The position numbers and the translations under genes are program-made. From Methylocystis parvus OBBP (lineage in GTDB: Bacteria; Pseudomonadota; Alphaproteobacteria; Rhizobiales; Beijerinckiaceae), in the NCBI RefSeq assembly GCF_027571405.1, contig NZ_CP092968.1, forward strand, positions 3,556,001 to 3,620,000: a DNA stretch of 64,000 bases, written 5' to 3'. Position 1 is the stretch's first letter. Every line of letters begins with the position of its first letter. This document shows, piece by piece, positions 36,461 to 45,240 of the stretch. The notes below the pieces were generated by a model, which ran no database searches, had not been told where the DNA came from, and saw only the letters and a program-made list of their open reading frames with translations.

Positions 36461-36470
36461 AGGGAGCGCC

Positions 36471-36986
36471 GTGACCGAAAACCCCCATCTCACCTTCATC
36501 CTCGGCGGCGCGCGGTCGGGTAAAAGCGCTTATGCGGAAAGCCTCATCATGGCGCATCCGGGTCCGTGGTTTTACATCGCCACGGCGCAGGCTTTCGACG
36601 ACGAGATGCGCGAACGCATCAACATCCATCAGGCGCGGCGCGGCGGCGACTGGCGCACCATCGAGGCGCCGCAGCTTCTGCCGGAAGCTGTCATCGATGC
36701 GCCCGCCAATGCTCCGCTGATGATCGATTGCCTCGCCATCTGGCTCTCGAACAGAATGTTCGCGGAGACTGATCTCGTGGCGGATCGCAAGGCGCTCGTC
36801 GCGGCTCTGTTATCTCGCAACGCGCCGACTGTGGTCGTGTCGCCGGAGGTCGGTCTGTCGATTGTGCCGGAGAATGCGCTCGCGCGCGCCTTCCGCGACG
36901 CCGCAGGCGTGCTGCATCAGGAGGTCGCAAAGATCGCCGCGCATGTGGCGCTGGTGGTTGCGGGCTATCCGGTGAAAGTGAAGTGA
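36471..36986 (+). CDS. cobU: Adenosylcobinamide kinase / guanylyltransferase
   Basis: Bifunctional nucleotide-loop assembly enzyme of cobalamin synthesis (CobU/CobP), 171 residues. The P-loop is FILGGARSGKSAYAE near residues 9-23, followed by WFYIATAQAFDDEMRERI with the guanylylated histidine in the next block (INIHQARRGGDW), then IDCLAIWLSNRM and VVVSPEVGLSIVPEN. It starts with GTG at 36471 after AGGGAG. Placed after cbiD on the same strand with a repeat between; the repeat could act as an mRNA-processing or stabilising hairpin. Confidence 0.94.
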   Translation: MTENPHLTFILGGARSGKSAYAESLIMAHPGPWFYIATAQAFDDEMRERINIHQARRGGDWRTIEAPQLLPEAVIDAPANAPLMIDCLAIWLSNRMFAETDLVADRKALVAALLSRNAPTVVVSPEVGLSIVPENALARAFRDAAGVLHQEVAKIAAHVALVVAGYPVKVK

Positions 36987-36999
36987 GAGATGCGTCGCC

Positions 37000-37035
37000 T
37001 CGCTCCCTCTCCCCGTGAAAACGGAGCGAAGGAGG
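37000..37035. repeat. Decayed family B repeat arm
   Basis: GCTCCCTCTCCCCGTGAAAA then CGGAGCGAAGGAGGA, a half copy between convergent cobU and metY. No partner arm is seen. Confidence 0.4.
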
Positions 37036-37062
37036 AGGACGCCGCTCTCGCGCAAGAGCGCT

Positions 37063-38361
37063 CTACGCCCCCGCTGCTTTCAGTCCCTTCTCCAGATCGG
37101 CGACGATGTCGTCGATATGCTCCAGCCCGATGCACAGGCGCACATAGCCGGGCGTCACGCCGCTTGCGAGCTGCGACTCTTCCGAAAGCTGCGAATGCGT
37201 CGTCGTCGCGGGATGGATGGCGAGGCTGCGCGCGTCGCCGATATTGGCGACGTGGTAGAACATTTCGAGCGCGTCGATGAAGCGCCGTCCCGCTTCCGCG
37301 CCGCCCTTCAGCTCGAAGCCGAGCAGCGCGCCATAGCCGCCCTTGAGATATTTGTCGGCGCGTTTGCGCGCTTCGCCGGTCTGATGGGAGGGATAGATCA
37401 CGCGCGTCACTTCGCTTCGGCTCGCGAGAAAGTCCGCCGCCTTCTGCGCATTGGCGACATGGCGCTCCATGCGCAGCGTCACGGTCTCGATTCCCTGCAA
37501 GGTGAGGAAGGCGTTGAAGGGAGAAGGCGACGAGCCGAGGTCGCGCAGCAGGGTCGTGCGCGCCTTGATGATATAGGCGATGGGCCCCAGGGGCTTCACC
37601 GCCTCGACCCAGACGGCGCCGTGATAGCTCGGGTCCGGCGTGTTGAGCGCGGGTTGGCGCGCGGGGAATTTCTCCCAGTCGAAATTGCCGCCGTCGATGA
37701 TCGCGCCGCCGATCGACGTGCCATGGCCGCCGAGATATTTCGTCGTCGAATAGACGACGATCGCCGCGCCGTGATCGAGCGGCCGCGCAATGATCGGCGC
37801 CGCGGTGTTGTCGATGATCAGCGGAACGCCATATTCGCGGCCGATCGCGGCGATCTCGGCGATCGGGAAAACGGTCAGTTTGGGATTCGGCAACGTCTCG
37901 CCGTAAAAAGCGCGCGTACGGTCGTCGATCGCGCGGCGGAAATTCTCGGGATCGGACGGATCGACGAATCGAACCTCGATGCCCTGGTCCTTCAGCGTGT
38001 TGGCGAAGAGATTCCAGGTGCCGCCATAAAGATCGGTCGAGGAGACGACATTGTCGCCAACCTTTGCGAGGTTCTGAATCGCGAAGGCCGAGGCCGCCTG
38101 CCCGGACGAAAGCATGAGCGCAGCGGCGCCGCCTTCGAGCGCGGCGAGGCGCTGTTCAAGCGCGTCGGCGGTCGGATTGCCGATGCGCGTATAGATCGGC
38201 CCCAGCTCCTTCAGCGCAAAAAGATTGGCCGCGTGCTCAGTGTCGCGAAATTGGAAAGACGTCGACTGATAAATCGGAACGGCGACCGCGCCGGTCGTGG
38301 GGTCCGCGCGCCAGCCTGCGTGAAGCGCAAGGGTTTCCGGATGTTTTGTCTCAATGGCCAT
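37063..38361 (-). CDS. metY: O-acetylhomoserine sulfhydrylase (aminocarboxypropyltransferase)
   Basis: PLP enzyme that uses sulfide to make homocysteine from O-acetylhomoserine, so it consumes the product of the cys operon at the start of the window. The 432-residue protein has the family start HPETLALHAGWRADPTTGAV, PIYQSTSFQFRDTEHAAN, YTRIGNPTADALEQRLAALE, the PLP-binding lysine in VYSTTKYLGGHGT, and the C-terminal SGVTPGYVRLCIGLEHIDDI. ATG 38359-38361 follows a GGGGAGGTA ribosome site; the frame upstream is not homologous. A 7-bp hairpin (GGACGCG/CGCGTCC, 38403-38434) lies in its leader. Confidence 0.95.
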   Translation of the reverse strand: MAIETKHPETLALHAGWRADPTTGAVAVPIYQSTSFQFRDTEHAANLFALKELGPIYTRIGNPTADALEQRLAALEGGAAALMLSSGQAASAFAIQNLAKVGDNVVSSTDLYGGTWNLFANTLKDQGIEVRFVDPSDPENFRRAIDDRTRAFYGETLPNPKLTVFPIAEIAAIGREYGVPLIIDNTAAPIIARPLDHGAAIVVYSTTKYLGGHGTSIGGAIIDGGNFDWEKFPARQPALNTPDPSYHGAVWVEAVKPLGPIAYIIKARTTLLRDLGSSPSPFNAFLTLQGIETVTLRMERHVANAQKAADFLASRSEVTRVIYPSHQTGEARKRADKYLKGGYGALLGFELKGGAEAGRRFIDALEMFYHVANIGDARSLAIHPATTTHSQLSEESQLASGVTPGYVRLCIGLEHIDDIVADLEKGLKAAGA

Positions 38362-38493
38362 TGATGATACCTCCCCAAAGCTGAGTAAACGAAAAGCGCG
38401 GGGGACGCGATAATTTCTTGCCTGAGCCGCGTCCTCTCCCATCTAGCCGCTTTACGGATTTGCCGCAGGGACCAAAGGGCAGGAGTCACCGTC

Positions 38494-38904
38494 ATGAAGA
38501 AGCTGTTGATCGGCGCGCTCGCATTGTCGTCGAGCGCATTCGCGCCGGCCGTCGCGCAGCAGGCGCAGGACCAGGGCGATCCCAATCCGCCCGCCATTCA
38601 AGGCGCGCCGCGTCCCGACATCAAGCCGGCCTTGAACGAGGAGACCGGCCGGACGCCTTCCGCAATTGCGGAGCAGTCGCAGGCGGGGGATACGTCCGGT
38701 CCCGCCGCCGGCGGCAACGTCACGCCGCCGACTGTCGTTCAGAAAGAAAACCCGGCCGCGCAGGAACACGCTTCGCCCGCGGGCGTCGCCGGCCCCAGCG
38801 GCACGGCGGCGGGCTCGCCGGGAATAGAGGCGAAGCGCGGCACGCAGGCCGGCCGTGAATGGCTGCCGCCCGAAGAAGTTCAGCGTAAGAAGCCATCCAT
38901 GTGA
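38494..38904 (+). CDS. Secreted low-complexity protein
   Basis: 136 residues with a clear signal peptide (MKKLLIGALALSSSAFAPAV, cleavage after AVAQ). The mature part is almost entirely Pro, Ala, Gly, Gln and Glu (for example DTSGPAAGGNVTPPTVVQKE), probably disordered, ending REWLPPEEVQRKKPSM. No cysteine and no domain. Divergent from metY by about 130 bases and convergent with the transporter gene. I do not recognise the family; periplasmic or cell-surface location is the only supported statement. Confidence 0.7.
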   Translation: MKKLLIGALALSSSAFAPAVAQQAQDQGDPNPPAIQGAPRPDIKPALNEETGRTPSAIAEQSQAGDTSGPAAGGNVTPPTVVQKENPAAQEHASPAGVAGPSGTAAGSPGIEAKRGTQAGREWLPPEEVQRKKPSM

Positions 38905-38914
38905 GGTTTGAGCG

Positions 38915-39961
38915 TCAACGCGCCGCCTTTCGCTGAAAGAGCGAACGGTCGGCGAGCGCGGCGACGAAATGCTGGGCGAGATTGTAGAAGATGACCGGGA
39001 GCAGAACGCCGGCGTGATCGGGCATGGCGGTCGTCGCGAGCGAGAGCCCGGCTCCATTGTTGTTCATGCCGAGCGCGAATGTCAGCGACGCAGTTTCTTC
39101 AGCGTCCGCGCCGCTGACGCGCGCGCAAAGCCAGCCCGCGGCGAAAGCGGTCACGCAGAGAAAGAGGATGACCAAAAGCATGATCGCGAGAAAGTCGAGA
39201 TCGGGGTTGCGCGCGACCTGCGGCAATGAAAGCGAGGCGTTGGCGTAATTCAGCAGGACGACCATCCCGTAATTCGACAGTTTGAGATAGGGCTTGGCGC
39301 GCGACTTCGCGGTCTCGCCGATCAGCCGCCCGGCGAGCACGCCCAGAATGGATGGCGCGAACACCCACATGCCAAGGAAACTCATGGAATTGCCGGCGGC
39401 GAGTTCGTGGAGGTCCTCGCTATAGTCGCCGGTCGTCAAGCCCGCGACCGCATGTAGCACGGCGGGCGTGAGCAATGGGCTGAGCGCGGTGGTCGTCAAA
39501 ACGAGTCCAATGCTCAGCGACATATTGCCATTGGCCGTCTGAGCCCAGGCGGTCGAAGCGCCGGCGATCGGCATCGCCGCCACAAAAGCGAGGCCTGTGA
39601 GGATCTGCTGCGTTTCGTCGCTATTGTGCCAGGCGGCCAGCGTGAAGCTCGCCGCAACGATGAAGATCAGCGGCACGAGGAAATTGCCGAGCGCGCCAAT
39701 CGCCAGCACGCCGGGCCTGCGCGCCAGCGTTTGAATTTCTCCTGCATTGGTTCCGAGACCGGCGTTGAAGAGCAGGAGAAACAGCATCAGCATCGTCGCC
39801 GTCACAGGCGCGCCGCCGGCTCCCGTGTCGAGGAGGCGGACCTTTTGCAGGGCGACTCCGGCTGCCGGCGCAAGCGCCGCGGCTATATAGGAGCCGATGA
39901 CGATCCAGATGAAATAGCGATGGACGATGTGCGTCAATTCTTCGCAATGCGAGCGAGCCAT
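38915..39961 (-). CDS. Bile acid:sodium symporter (BASS) family transporter
   Basis: Integral inner-membrane carrier of 348 residues with about nine to ten hydrophobic segments. Family marks: LLLFNAGLGTNAGEI in the third segment, FVAAMPIAGASTAWAQ, and the C-terminal TFALGMNNNGAGLSLATTAM, equivalent to the Na+/substrate-binding GMNN region of the BASS fold. Bacterial members carry organic anions such as pantoate or 2-keto acids; the substrate here is unknown. It ends 10 bases after the convergent secreted-protein gene and follows oligopeptidase B on the same strand by 27 bases. Confidence 0.82.
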   Translation of the reverse strand: MARSHCEELTHIVHRYFIWIVIGSYIAAALAPAAGVALQKVRLLDTGAGGAPVTATMLMLFLLLFNAGLGTNAGEIQTLARRPGVLAIGALGNFLVPLIFIVAASFTLAAWHNSDETQQILTGLAFVAAMPIAGASTAWAQTANGNMSLSIGLVLTTTALSPLLTPAVLHAVAGLTTGDYSEDLHELAAGNSMSFLGMWVFAPSILGVLAGRLIGETAKSRAKPYLKLSNYGMVVLLNYANASLSLPQVARNPDLDFLAIMLLVILFLCVTAFAAGWLCARVSGADAEETASLTFALGMNNNGAGLSLATTAMPDHAGVLLPVIFYNLAQHFVAALADRSLFQRKAAR

Positions 39962-39988
39962 ATCGAACCTTCCAGTCGAAGCGAAACG

Positions 39989-42121
39989 TCAGCGGCGATC
40001 ATTAGCGCGATTTGAACAGGCGATCGCGAAGGCGTATTCCAGCGCCGTATCCTCCAGGGCCTCGAAACGTCCCGAGGCTCCGCCATGCCCCGCGGTCAAA
40101 TGCGTGTGAAGCAATACGGGTCCGCCGCCCGTCATCGTCGCGCGCAGCTTCGACGCCCATTTCAGCGGCTCCCAATAGGTCACGCGCGGATCGGCGACGC
40201 CGACGATGGAAAGGATCGGCGGATAAATTTGCGCGCGCACATTGTCGTAAGGCGAATAGGCGGCAATGCGGTCGTAGACGTCCGCATCTGCGATCGGGTT
40301 GCCCCATTCGAGCCATTCGGGCGGCGTGAGCGGCAGATCGTCCCGCAGCATCGTGTTGAGCACGTCGACGAAGGGCACGCCTGCGATCACGCCCGCGAAG
40401 AGTTGCGGCGCTTCGTTCAAAATCGCGCCCATCAGCATGCCGCCGGCCGATGCGCCTTGCGCGACGATGGCGCCCTCGCATGTATAGCCGCAAGCGATCA
40501 GATGCTGTGCGCAGGCGAGGAAGTCGGAGAAAGTGTTCGTCTTTTTTTCGAGCTTGCCGGTTTCGTACCAGTTCCAGCCTTTATCGGTTCCCCCGCGCGT
40601 ATGGGCGAGGGCGTAGACGAAGCCGCGATCGACGAGCGACAGCGCGTCTTCGTCGAAATCGGCGGCGAGCGAATGGCCATAGGCGCCATAGCCGTAAAGC
40701 AGCAGCGGCGCGCCATCGGCGCCCGGCGCGAAACCGGCGCGATGCAACAGCGTGATCGGCACGCTTTCGCCATCGGGCGCCGGCGCGTAGAGGCGTCGGG
40801 TCACATAATTCTTCGGATCATGACCGGAAGGAATTTCCTGTCTTTTGCGCAGGACGCGCGTGCGCTCGCGCATGTCGTACTCGTAGATTTCCTCCGGCGT
40901 CGTCATGGACGCATAGGTGAAGCGCAGCGTCGTCGTGTCGTATTCGAGACCCGGATCGAGGCCGAGCGCGTAGGCCTCTTCATCAAAGGCGATGTCATGC
41001 GCGTCGCCGGATTCGAGATCCCGTATGACGATGCGCGGCAGCGAGTTTTCGCGCACGACCCAGACCAGAAAATGCGCAAAGACCGTGAAGGCGACGATCA
41101 TCGCGCCGGCGCGAAGCGGAACGACGTCGCGCCAATTGGCGCGCTCGGACGCCGCGAGGGGCGCGGCGGAAATGCGAAAATCGTCGGCGCCGTCGGCATT
41201 GTTCAGGATGAACAGAACGTCGCCATGCGGCTCGACGTCGTAACGCAGCTTCGGCTCGCGCGCGGCGACGAGCCGCGGCGCGGGCTCGGTCCCGTGCAGA
41301 TCGATCAGCCAGATTTCGGCGGCGTCGTGGCCGTGGAACGTGACGATGGCGAAGCGGCGGCAGCGGCTTTCCTCGATCCCGACGAACCAGGCTCCGTCCG
41401 TCTCTTCGAGAATCAGGCGGTCGGTTCCGGGATCGGCGCCGATCTCGTGGCGGAAAACCTGAGCCGTGCGGTGGTTCTCGTCGACGCGCACATAATAGAA
41501 GGCCTTCGAATCCGAGGTCCAGACGATGGCGCCATCCGTATCCGTCACGACGTCCGCGCGGTCGATCCCGTCCGCGAGGGCGCGCGTATGAATGGCGTAG
41601 AGTTCGGAGCCTTTGTCGTCGACGCTCCAGGCGAGCTGCGCATGGTCGGGCGCGTGAGCCGTGTCGCCGATATCGAAGAACGCATGCCCTTTCGCCAGCG
41701 CCTCGCCGTCGAGCAGGATCGTCTCACATCCGCCATTGCGCGGCGTGCGGCAGTAGAGCGGATGCTCGCCGTCTTCGCGGAACCGGCCGTAATAGGCATA
41801 GGGGCCGTCATTGTCGGGGACGTCGGAATCATCCTCCTTGATGCGACCGCGCATCTCTTTCACGAGCGTCTTGCGTAATTCGTCGAGAGGCGCGACGACG
41901 CTGGCGCAATAGGCGTTCTCCGCCTTCACCAGCGCCGCGATGTCTTTGGGCAGCCTCTTCGGATCGCGCAGCACGTCGCGCCAATTTTCCGCGGCGAGCC
42001 ACGCATAGGGATCGTCGAGCCCGCGCCCATGGACAGTTTTTTGCGTGGGACGCTTTTCGGCTATCGGCGGCTGCGCGGACAGATCAAATTGCGCATATCT
42101 GCTTTCCCTGGGCTCAGCCAT
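39989..42121 (-). CDS. ptrB: Oligopeptidase B (S9A serine peptidase)
   Basis: Cytosolic prolyl-oligopeptidase-family enzyme cleaving after Arg/Lys in short peptides. The 710-residue protein has an N-terminal seven-bladed propeller (DDPYAWL, then RGRIKEDDSDVP) and a C-terminal alpha/beta-hydrolase domain with GYGAYGHSLAADFDED, the nucleophile in IVAQGASAGGMLMGAI, Asp in SIVGVADPRVTYWEP and His in HLTAGHGGASGR. All catalytic residues are present. ATG at 42119-42121 gives MAEPRESRYAQFDL. It may be read together with the BASS gene behind it. Confidence 0.94.
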   Translation of the reverse strand: MAEPRESRYAQFDLSAQPPIAEKRPTQKTVHGRGLDDPYAWLAAENWRDVLRDPKRLPKDIAALVKAENAYCASVVAPLDELRKTLVKEMRGRIKEDDSDVPDNDGPYAYYGRFREDGEHPLYCRTPRNGGCETILLDGEALAKGHAFFDIGDTAHAPDHAQLAWSVDDKGSELYAIHTRALADGIDRADVVTDTDGAIVWTSDSKAFYYVRVDENHRTAQVFRHEIGADPGTDRLILEETDGAWFVGIEESRCRRFAIVTFHGHDAAEIWLIDLHGTEPAPRLVAAREPKLRYDVEPHGDVLFILNNADGADDFRISAAPLAASERANWRDVVPLRAGAMIVAFTVFAHFLVWVVRENSLPRIVIRDLESGDAHDIAFDEEAYALGLDPGLEYDTTTLRFTYASMTTPEEIYEYDMRERTRVLRKRQEIPSGHDPKNYVTRRLYAPAPDGESVPITLLHRAGFAPGADGAPLLLYGYGAYGHSLAADFDEDALSLVDRGFVYALAHTRGGTDKGWNWYETGKLEKKTNTFSDFLACAQHLIACGYTCEGAIVAQGASAGGMLMGAILNEAPQLFAGVIAGVPFVDVLNTMLRDDLPLTPPEWLEWGNPIADADVYDRIAAYSPYDNVRAQIYPPILSIVGVADPRVTYWEPLKWASKLRATMTGGGPVLLHTHLTAGHGGASGRFEALEDTALEYAFAIACSNRANDRR

Positions 42122-42610
42122 CTCTCATCCTTATGCGCGTCGCGGCGCGACGAAACCCTCTCCCGCGATAAACCGCGTCATTCGCGCAAGCTCTCGGCAA
42201 GACTTCAGCCATTAGCCTTAATGCCTGAGAGAGTCGTTTTGCGAGCGGGAAATGGCGATGACTTATGTGAATCTCGATGCGAAATGCGGCGCGCCGCGGG
42301 ATCTGGAGCGGCGCGGCGTCCGCGCTAAAGCGCTGGAGGCTTCCGGCGTTATGCCCACTCACGTCTTTTTGCGCCTGTTCCTCTCCGCCCTCGCGGCGAC
42401 GCTCGCCATTCACTTCTGGAGGCAAGGGGCGCGCTAGGAGGCGGAATTCGCATGTTATTGCGCAAGTGAAAAGTAGCTTTCGTCTCGGACGTCTCCAAGA
42501 CATTTTCTTAAAAATGTCATAATCTTTCTTTGGCTGCTGCGCGGATGCGCGTGGCCGAGGGAGAGCAGCGAAGCCGTTCGTCCGGCTTCCGGAACGAAAA
42601 AAGAGACGTC
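42122..42610. other. Intergenic stretch between ptrB and the PsiF-like gene
   Basis: 489 bases between divergent genes. A dyad GACATTTT-ctta-AAAATGTC (42499-42518) lies 93 bases before the downstream start, in a locally AT-rich patch, and could be an operator. A 61-codon frame at 42252 with a hydrophobic end is present but unsupported. No repeats or RNA signatures were seen. Confidence 0.5.
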
Positions 42611-42895
42611 ATGTTGAAGAGCATAAAGATTCTTTCGACGGCGGGCCTTGCCGCCATGGCTTTCGCCAGCGCCTCCTCGGCGGAAACGGTATGGAAGCCG
42701 CCGGCGGAAATCGCCGGCAAGGGGACTGCGGAGTCCGGCGCTGCGCCGGCGGCCGCCGAGACGGCCGCTCCGGCGACGCCGTCCGCGCCGGTCGCCAAGG
42801 CGGACAAGGAAAAGGGCTGCAACGAGCAGGCCGCCGCCAAGGGCCTCAAGGGCAAGGCGAAGCGGCAGTTCAAGGCCGAATGCCTGAAGTCCTGA
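42611..42895 (+). CDS. Secreted PsiF-repeat protein
   Basis: 94-residue exported protein. Signal peptide MLKSIKILSTAGLAAMAFAS with cleavage after SSA, an Ala/Pro/Thr-rich spacer, and one C-terminal PsiF-type repeat: KGCNEQAAAKGLKGKAKRQF followed by KAECLKS, with two cysteines likely bridged. PsiF proteins in enteric bacteria are phosphate-starvation inducible; the function is unknown. I start at ATG 42611 because the signal peptide begins there. A rho-independent terminator follows directly. Confidence 0.82.
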   Translation: MLKSIKILSTAGLAAMAFASASSAETVWKPPAEIAGKGTAESGAAPAAAETAAPATPSAPVAKADKEKGCNEQAAAKGLKGKAKRQFKAECLKS

Positions 42896-42910
42896 TAGAG
42901 CGCGAACGCG

Positions 42911-42948
42911 AAAACGCCGGCCGGAGCGTCGCTCGGCCGGCGTTTTTC
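42911..42948 (+). terminator. Rho-independent terminator of the PsiF-like gene
   Basis: AAAACGCCGGCCG / CGGCCGGCGTTTT with a 10-base loop and a run of T (GTTTTTCTTT). It lies 15 bases after the stop codon and probably serves also the convergent polyprenyl synthase gene. Confidence 0.9.
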
Positions 42949-42967
42949 TTTGCTTCCGGAGCGCCCG

Positions 42968-43978
42968 TCAGTAGACGCGCTCGATGCAGAAATCCACGAC
43001 TTCGAGCAGCGCGTTTTTCCATGGCGAAGCTGGGAAAATCTCCATCGCGTCGCGCGCGATCGCGCCGTAATGGGCGGCGCGCTCGATCGTGTCGTCGAGC
43101 GCCTTGTGCTTTTTCATCAGGCCGCAGGCGGTCTCGACGTCTCCGTCCTTGATCTCGCCCTTCTCCAGCGTGCGGCGCCAGAATTCGCGTTCCTTGTCGT
43201 TGCCGCGGCGGAAGGCCAGCACGACGGGCAGAGTGATCTTGCCCTCGCGGAAATCATCGCCGACATTCTTGCCGAGCTTGGCGGAGGAGCCGCCATAATC
43301 CAGCGCGTCGTCGATAAGCTGGAAAGCGACGCCGAGATTCATGCCGTAGCTGCGCGCCGCGGCTTCGTCCGCCTTGGGCTTGCCGGCGAGCATGACGCCG
43401 ACCTCGGCGGCGGCGGCGAAGAGTTCCGCCGTCTTGCGGCGGATGACGGCCATATAGGCGTCTTCAGTCGTCGTCGTGTCCTTGGCGGCGTTGAGCTGGA
43501 GAATCTCGCCTTCAGCGATCACGGCGGCCGCCTGGGAGACGACGGTGAGCGGCGGGACCTGGCCCGGCTCGACCATCATCTTGAAGGCGTGGCCCAGGAG
43601 GAAGTCGCCGACGAGCACGCAGGTCTGATTGCCCCAGAGCATACGGGCGGCGATCTTGCCACGGCGCATATTGGACTCGTCCACCACATCGTCGTGGAGC
43701 AGGGTCGCCGTATGCATGAATTCGATGCCGGCGGCGAATTTCAGGTGACCGTCGCCCTTATAGCCGCACATGCCGGCGGTCGCGAGGACGAGCATGGGAC
43801 GCAGCCGCTTGCCGCCCGCCGAAATCAGGTGGTTCGCGACTTCGGGGATCGTGGTGACGTCCGAGCCGGTGCGTTGGATGATGAGCTGGTTGGTGCGCTC
43901 GAGGTCCTGGCGGATCAGTTCGAGAAGGCTGTCGAGGCCCGCAGCTTTCTTCTCTTCGAGCGGAATAACGATACCCAC
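42968..43978 (-). CDS. ispB: Polyprenyl (octaprenyl/decaprenyl-type) diphosphate synthase
   Basis: Makes the isoprenoid tail of ubiquinone by chain elongation from isopentenyl diphosphate. The 336-residue protein has GGKRLRPMLVL, the first aspartate-rich motif LLHDDVVDESNMRRG, KTAELFAAAAEVG and the second motif FQLIDDALDYGG, all intact. The residue positions before the first motif, which set the chain length, are small, compatible with long (C40-C50) products; decaprenyl is common in this order, so the exact length is uncertain. Start ATG 43976-43978 (MGIVIPLEEKKAAGLDS). Confidence 0.94.
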   Translation of the reverse strand: MGIVIPLEEKKAAGLDSLLELIRQDLERTNQLIIQRTGSDVTTIPEVANHLISAGGKRLRPMLVLATAGMCGYKGDGHLKFAAGIEFMHTATLLHDDVVDESNMRRGKIAARMLWGNQTCVLVGDFLLGHAFKMMVEPGQVPPLTVVSQAAAVIAEGEILQLNAAKDTTTTEDAYMAVIRRKTAELFAAAAEVGVMLAGKPKADEAAARSYGMNLGVAFQLIDDALDYGGSSAKLGKNVGDDFREGKITLPVVLAFRRGNDKEREFWRRTLEKGEIKDGDVETACGLMKKHKALDDTIERAAHYGAIARDAMEIFPASPWKNALLEVVDFCIERVY

Positions 43979-44092
43979 GGACCCCCCTACGGCCTAATCT
44001 TTTAACGGCCCGGAATTTACGGCCTTGCGCCCTTACCGGCAAGTCGCAGCCAGGGCAAGGCCATGGAGGGGCGTTTGAGGGACGCGGCCCGG

Positions 44093-44335
44093 TTAATTCA
44101 GAGGCTCCTCGATCTCGGCCGCCGCCGCACGGGCGAGCCGCTCGGCCTGTTCCGCGACGCGCGCCGCGAGCGCGGCCAGCCGCCGCGCCGCGGCGTTCCC
44201 TGTTTCCGCGCAGAAATCGTCGATCGCGAATTCGAGACCCCGGCAGCAGAGCGCCAATTCGGCGAGCCGCCTGCCGAATTCCGCCTCCCTGACAAGGCCC
44301 GTGTCCTTAACTGTGCCGTAGAGCCGGATCGTCAT
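44093..44335 (-). CDS. Small conserved-looking protein of unknown function
   Basis: 80 residues from ATG 44333-44335 (MTIRLYGTVKDTGLVREAEF), probably cytoplasmic and largely helical, with three cysteines (two in LALCCRG, one in DDFCAET) and an Ala/Arg/Glu-rich C-terminal helix. No known domain. It sits between ispB and the divergent tRNA methyltransferase gene. Coding status rests on codon bias and a plausible start, so treat with care. Confidence 0.5.
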   Translation of the reverse strand: MTIRLYGTVKDTGLVREAEFGRRLAELALCCRGLEFAIDDFCAETGNAAARRLAALAARVAEQAERLARAAAAEIEEPLN

Positions 44336-44529
44336 GGCGAAGCCTGTATTTACCGAGGGTTGGCCCAAGCGCCGCGACGTCTTGCCACGGCGCCGGAAAG
44401 CGTAACGTTAAGCGGACGGCTAAAATTTTACGCTTCGGAAAACCTTTCTTAGCCACGCTGCAGGCGGTTGGGCCGGGTTTTCAAGGGGGTAGGGCTAAAG
44501 TCCCGCCGTTGCGAAAAATTTAGGCGCTT

Positions 44530-45240
44530 GTGGAAAGCGGGGACGCATGGGACTGTCGCGGCCCGATGGATGGCGACGCGGCGGATGGATTTCTCGACGG
44601 GCGGCTGCGGCTGCGGCAGGGCCGGGGCCATCGCGCCGGCCATGACGCGGTCCTGCTCGCGGCGCTGACGCCGCCGGACCAGAAGGGGTTGATCCTCGAC
44701 ATTGGGGCCGGCGCGGGAGCGATCGGGCTTATGGCGGCCGTTCTGGCGCAGCAGGCGCGCGTCGGTCTGGTCGAGATCGACCGTGCAGCCTGCGCGCTGG
44801 CGCGGGAGAATGCGGCGGCGAACGGCCTTGCGGAGCGGGTCGCCGTTTATGAAGCGGATGTCGTCTCCGCCAAATCGCGCCGCGCATCGGGCCTCGTCGA
44901 CGAGCAGGCGGCGCTGGTCCTCACCAACCCGCCCTTCTATGACGAGAGCAAAGTGCGCGTGACGCCGGACTCCGACAAAGCCCGCGCCCATGTCGCGGCC
45001 GTCCCCCTCCCGGAATGGGTGCGCGGCGCGCTGGCGCTGCTCGCGCCGGGCGGAACCTTCGCCATGATCCACCGGGCCGATGCGCTCTATGCATGCCTCG
45101 CGGCGATGAAAGGCCGGCTTGGCGGCGTGACGGTGCGGCCTGTCCATACGAAGCCCGGCGCGCCGGCGGTGAGGGTTCTGCTGACGGGCGTGAAGGGATC
45201 GAAGGCGCCGATGGCGGTGCTGGAAGGGCGCTTTGCGTAG
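44530..45240 (+). CDS. tRNA1(Val) (adenine37-N6)-methyltransferase-like protein
   Basis: SAM-dependent methyltransferase of the TrmN6/YfiC group, 236 residues from GTG 44530 or 224 from ATG 44566 (MDGDAADGFLDGRL). Motif I is LDIGAGAGAIGLMAA, motif II VEIDRAACALARENAAAN, and the catalytic motif IV NPPFYDES, whose NPPF/Y is typical of N6-adenine methylation. The start choice is open; the GxLxLRQ-like block RLRLRQGRGHRAGHDAVLLA is conserved in the family and lies after both. It overlaps the following GNAT gene by 8 bases. The tRNA target is inferred from family. Confidence 0.85.
   Translation: MESGDAWDCRGPMDGDAADGFLDGRLRLRQGRGHRAGHDAVLLAALTPPDQKGLILDIGAGAGAIGLMAAVLAQQARVGLVEIDRAACALARENAAANGLAERVAVYEADVVSAKSRRASGLVDEQAALVLTNPPFYDESKVRVTPDSDKARAHVAAVPLPEWVRGALALLAPGGTFAMIHRADALYACLAAMKGRLGGVTVRPVHTKPGAPAVRVLLTGVKGSKAPMAVLEGRFA

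Noticed and set aside
33233..36470. Cobalamin riboswitch near the cbi/cob genes
   Set aside because: No B12-box-like GCCACTG with the expected surrounding stems was found in the spacers; these hold REP-like repeats instead.
38362..38490. SAM-II-type riboswitch upstream of metY
   Set aside because: The leader has a 7-bp hairpin, but I could not match the conserved SAM-II core or pseudoknot.
42252..42437. 61-codon frame with a C-terminal hydrophobic helix
   Set aside because: Weak ribosome site, no family, no signal peptide at the N-terminus; composition does not stand out from non-coding frames.
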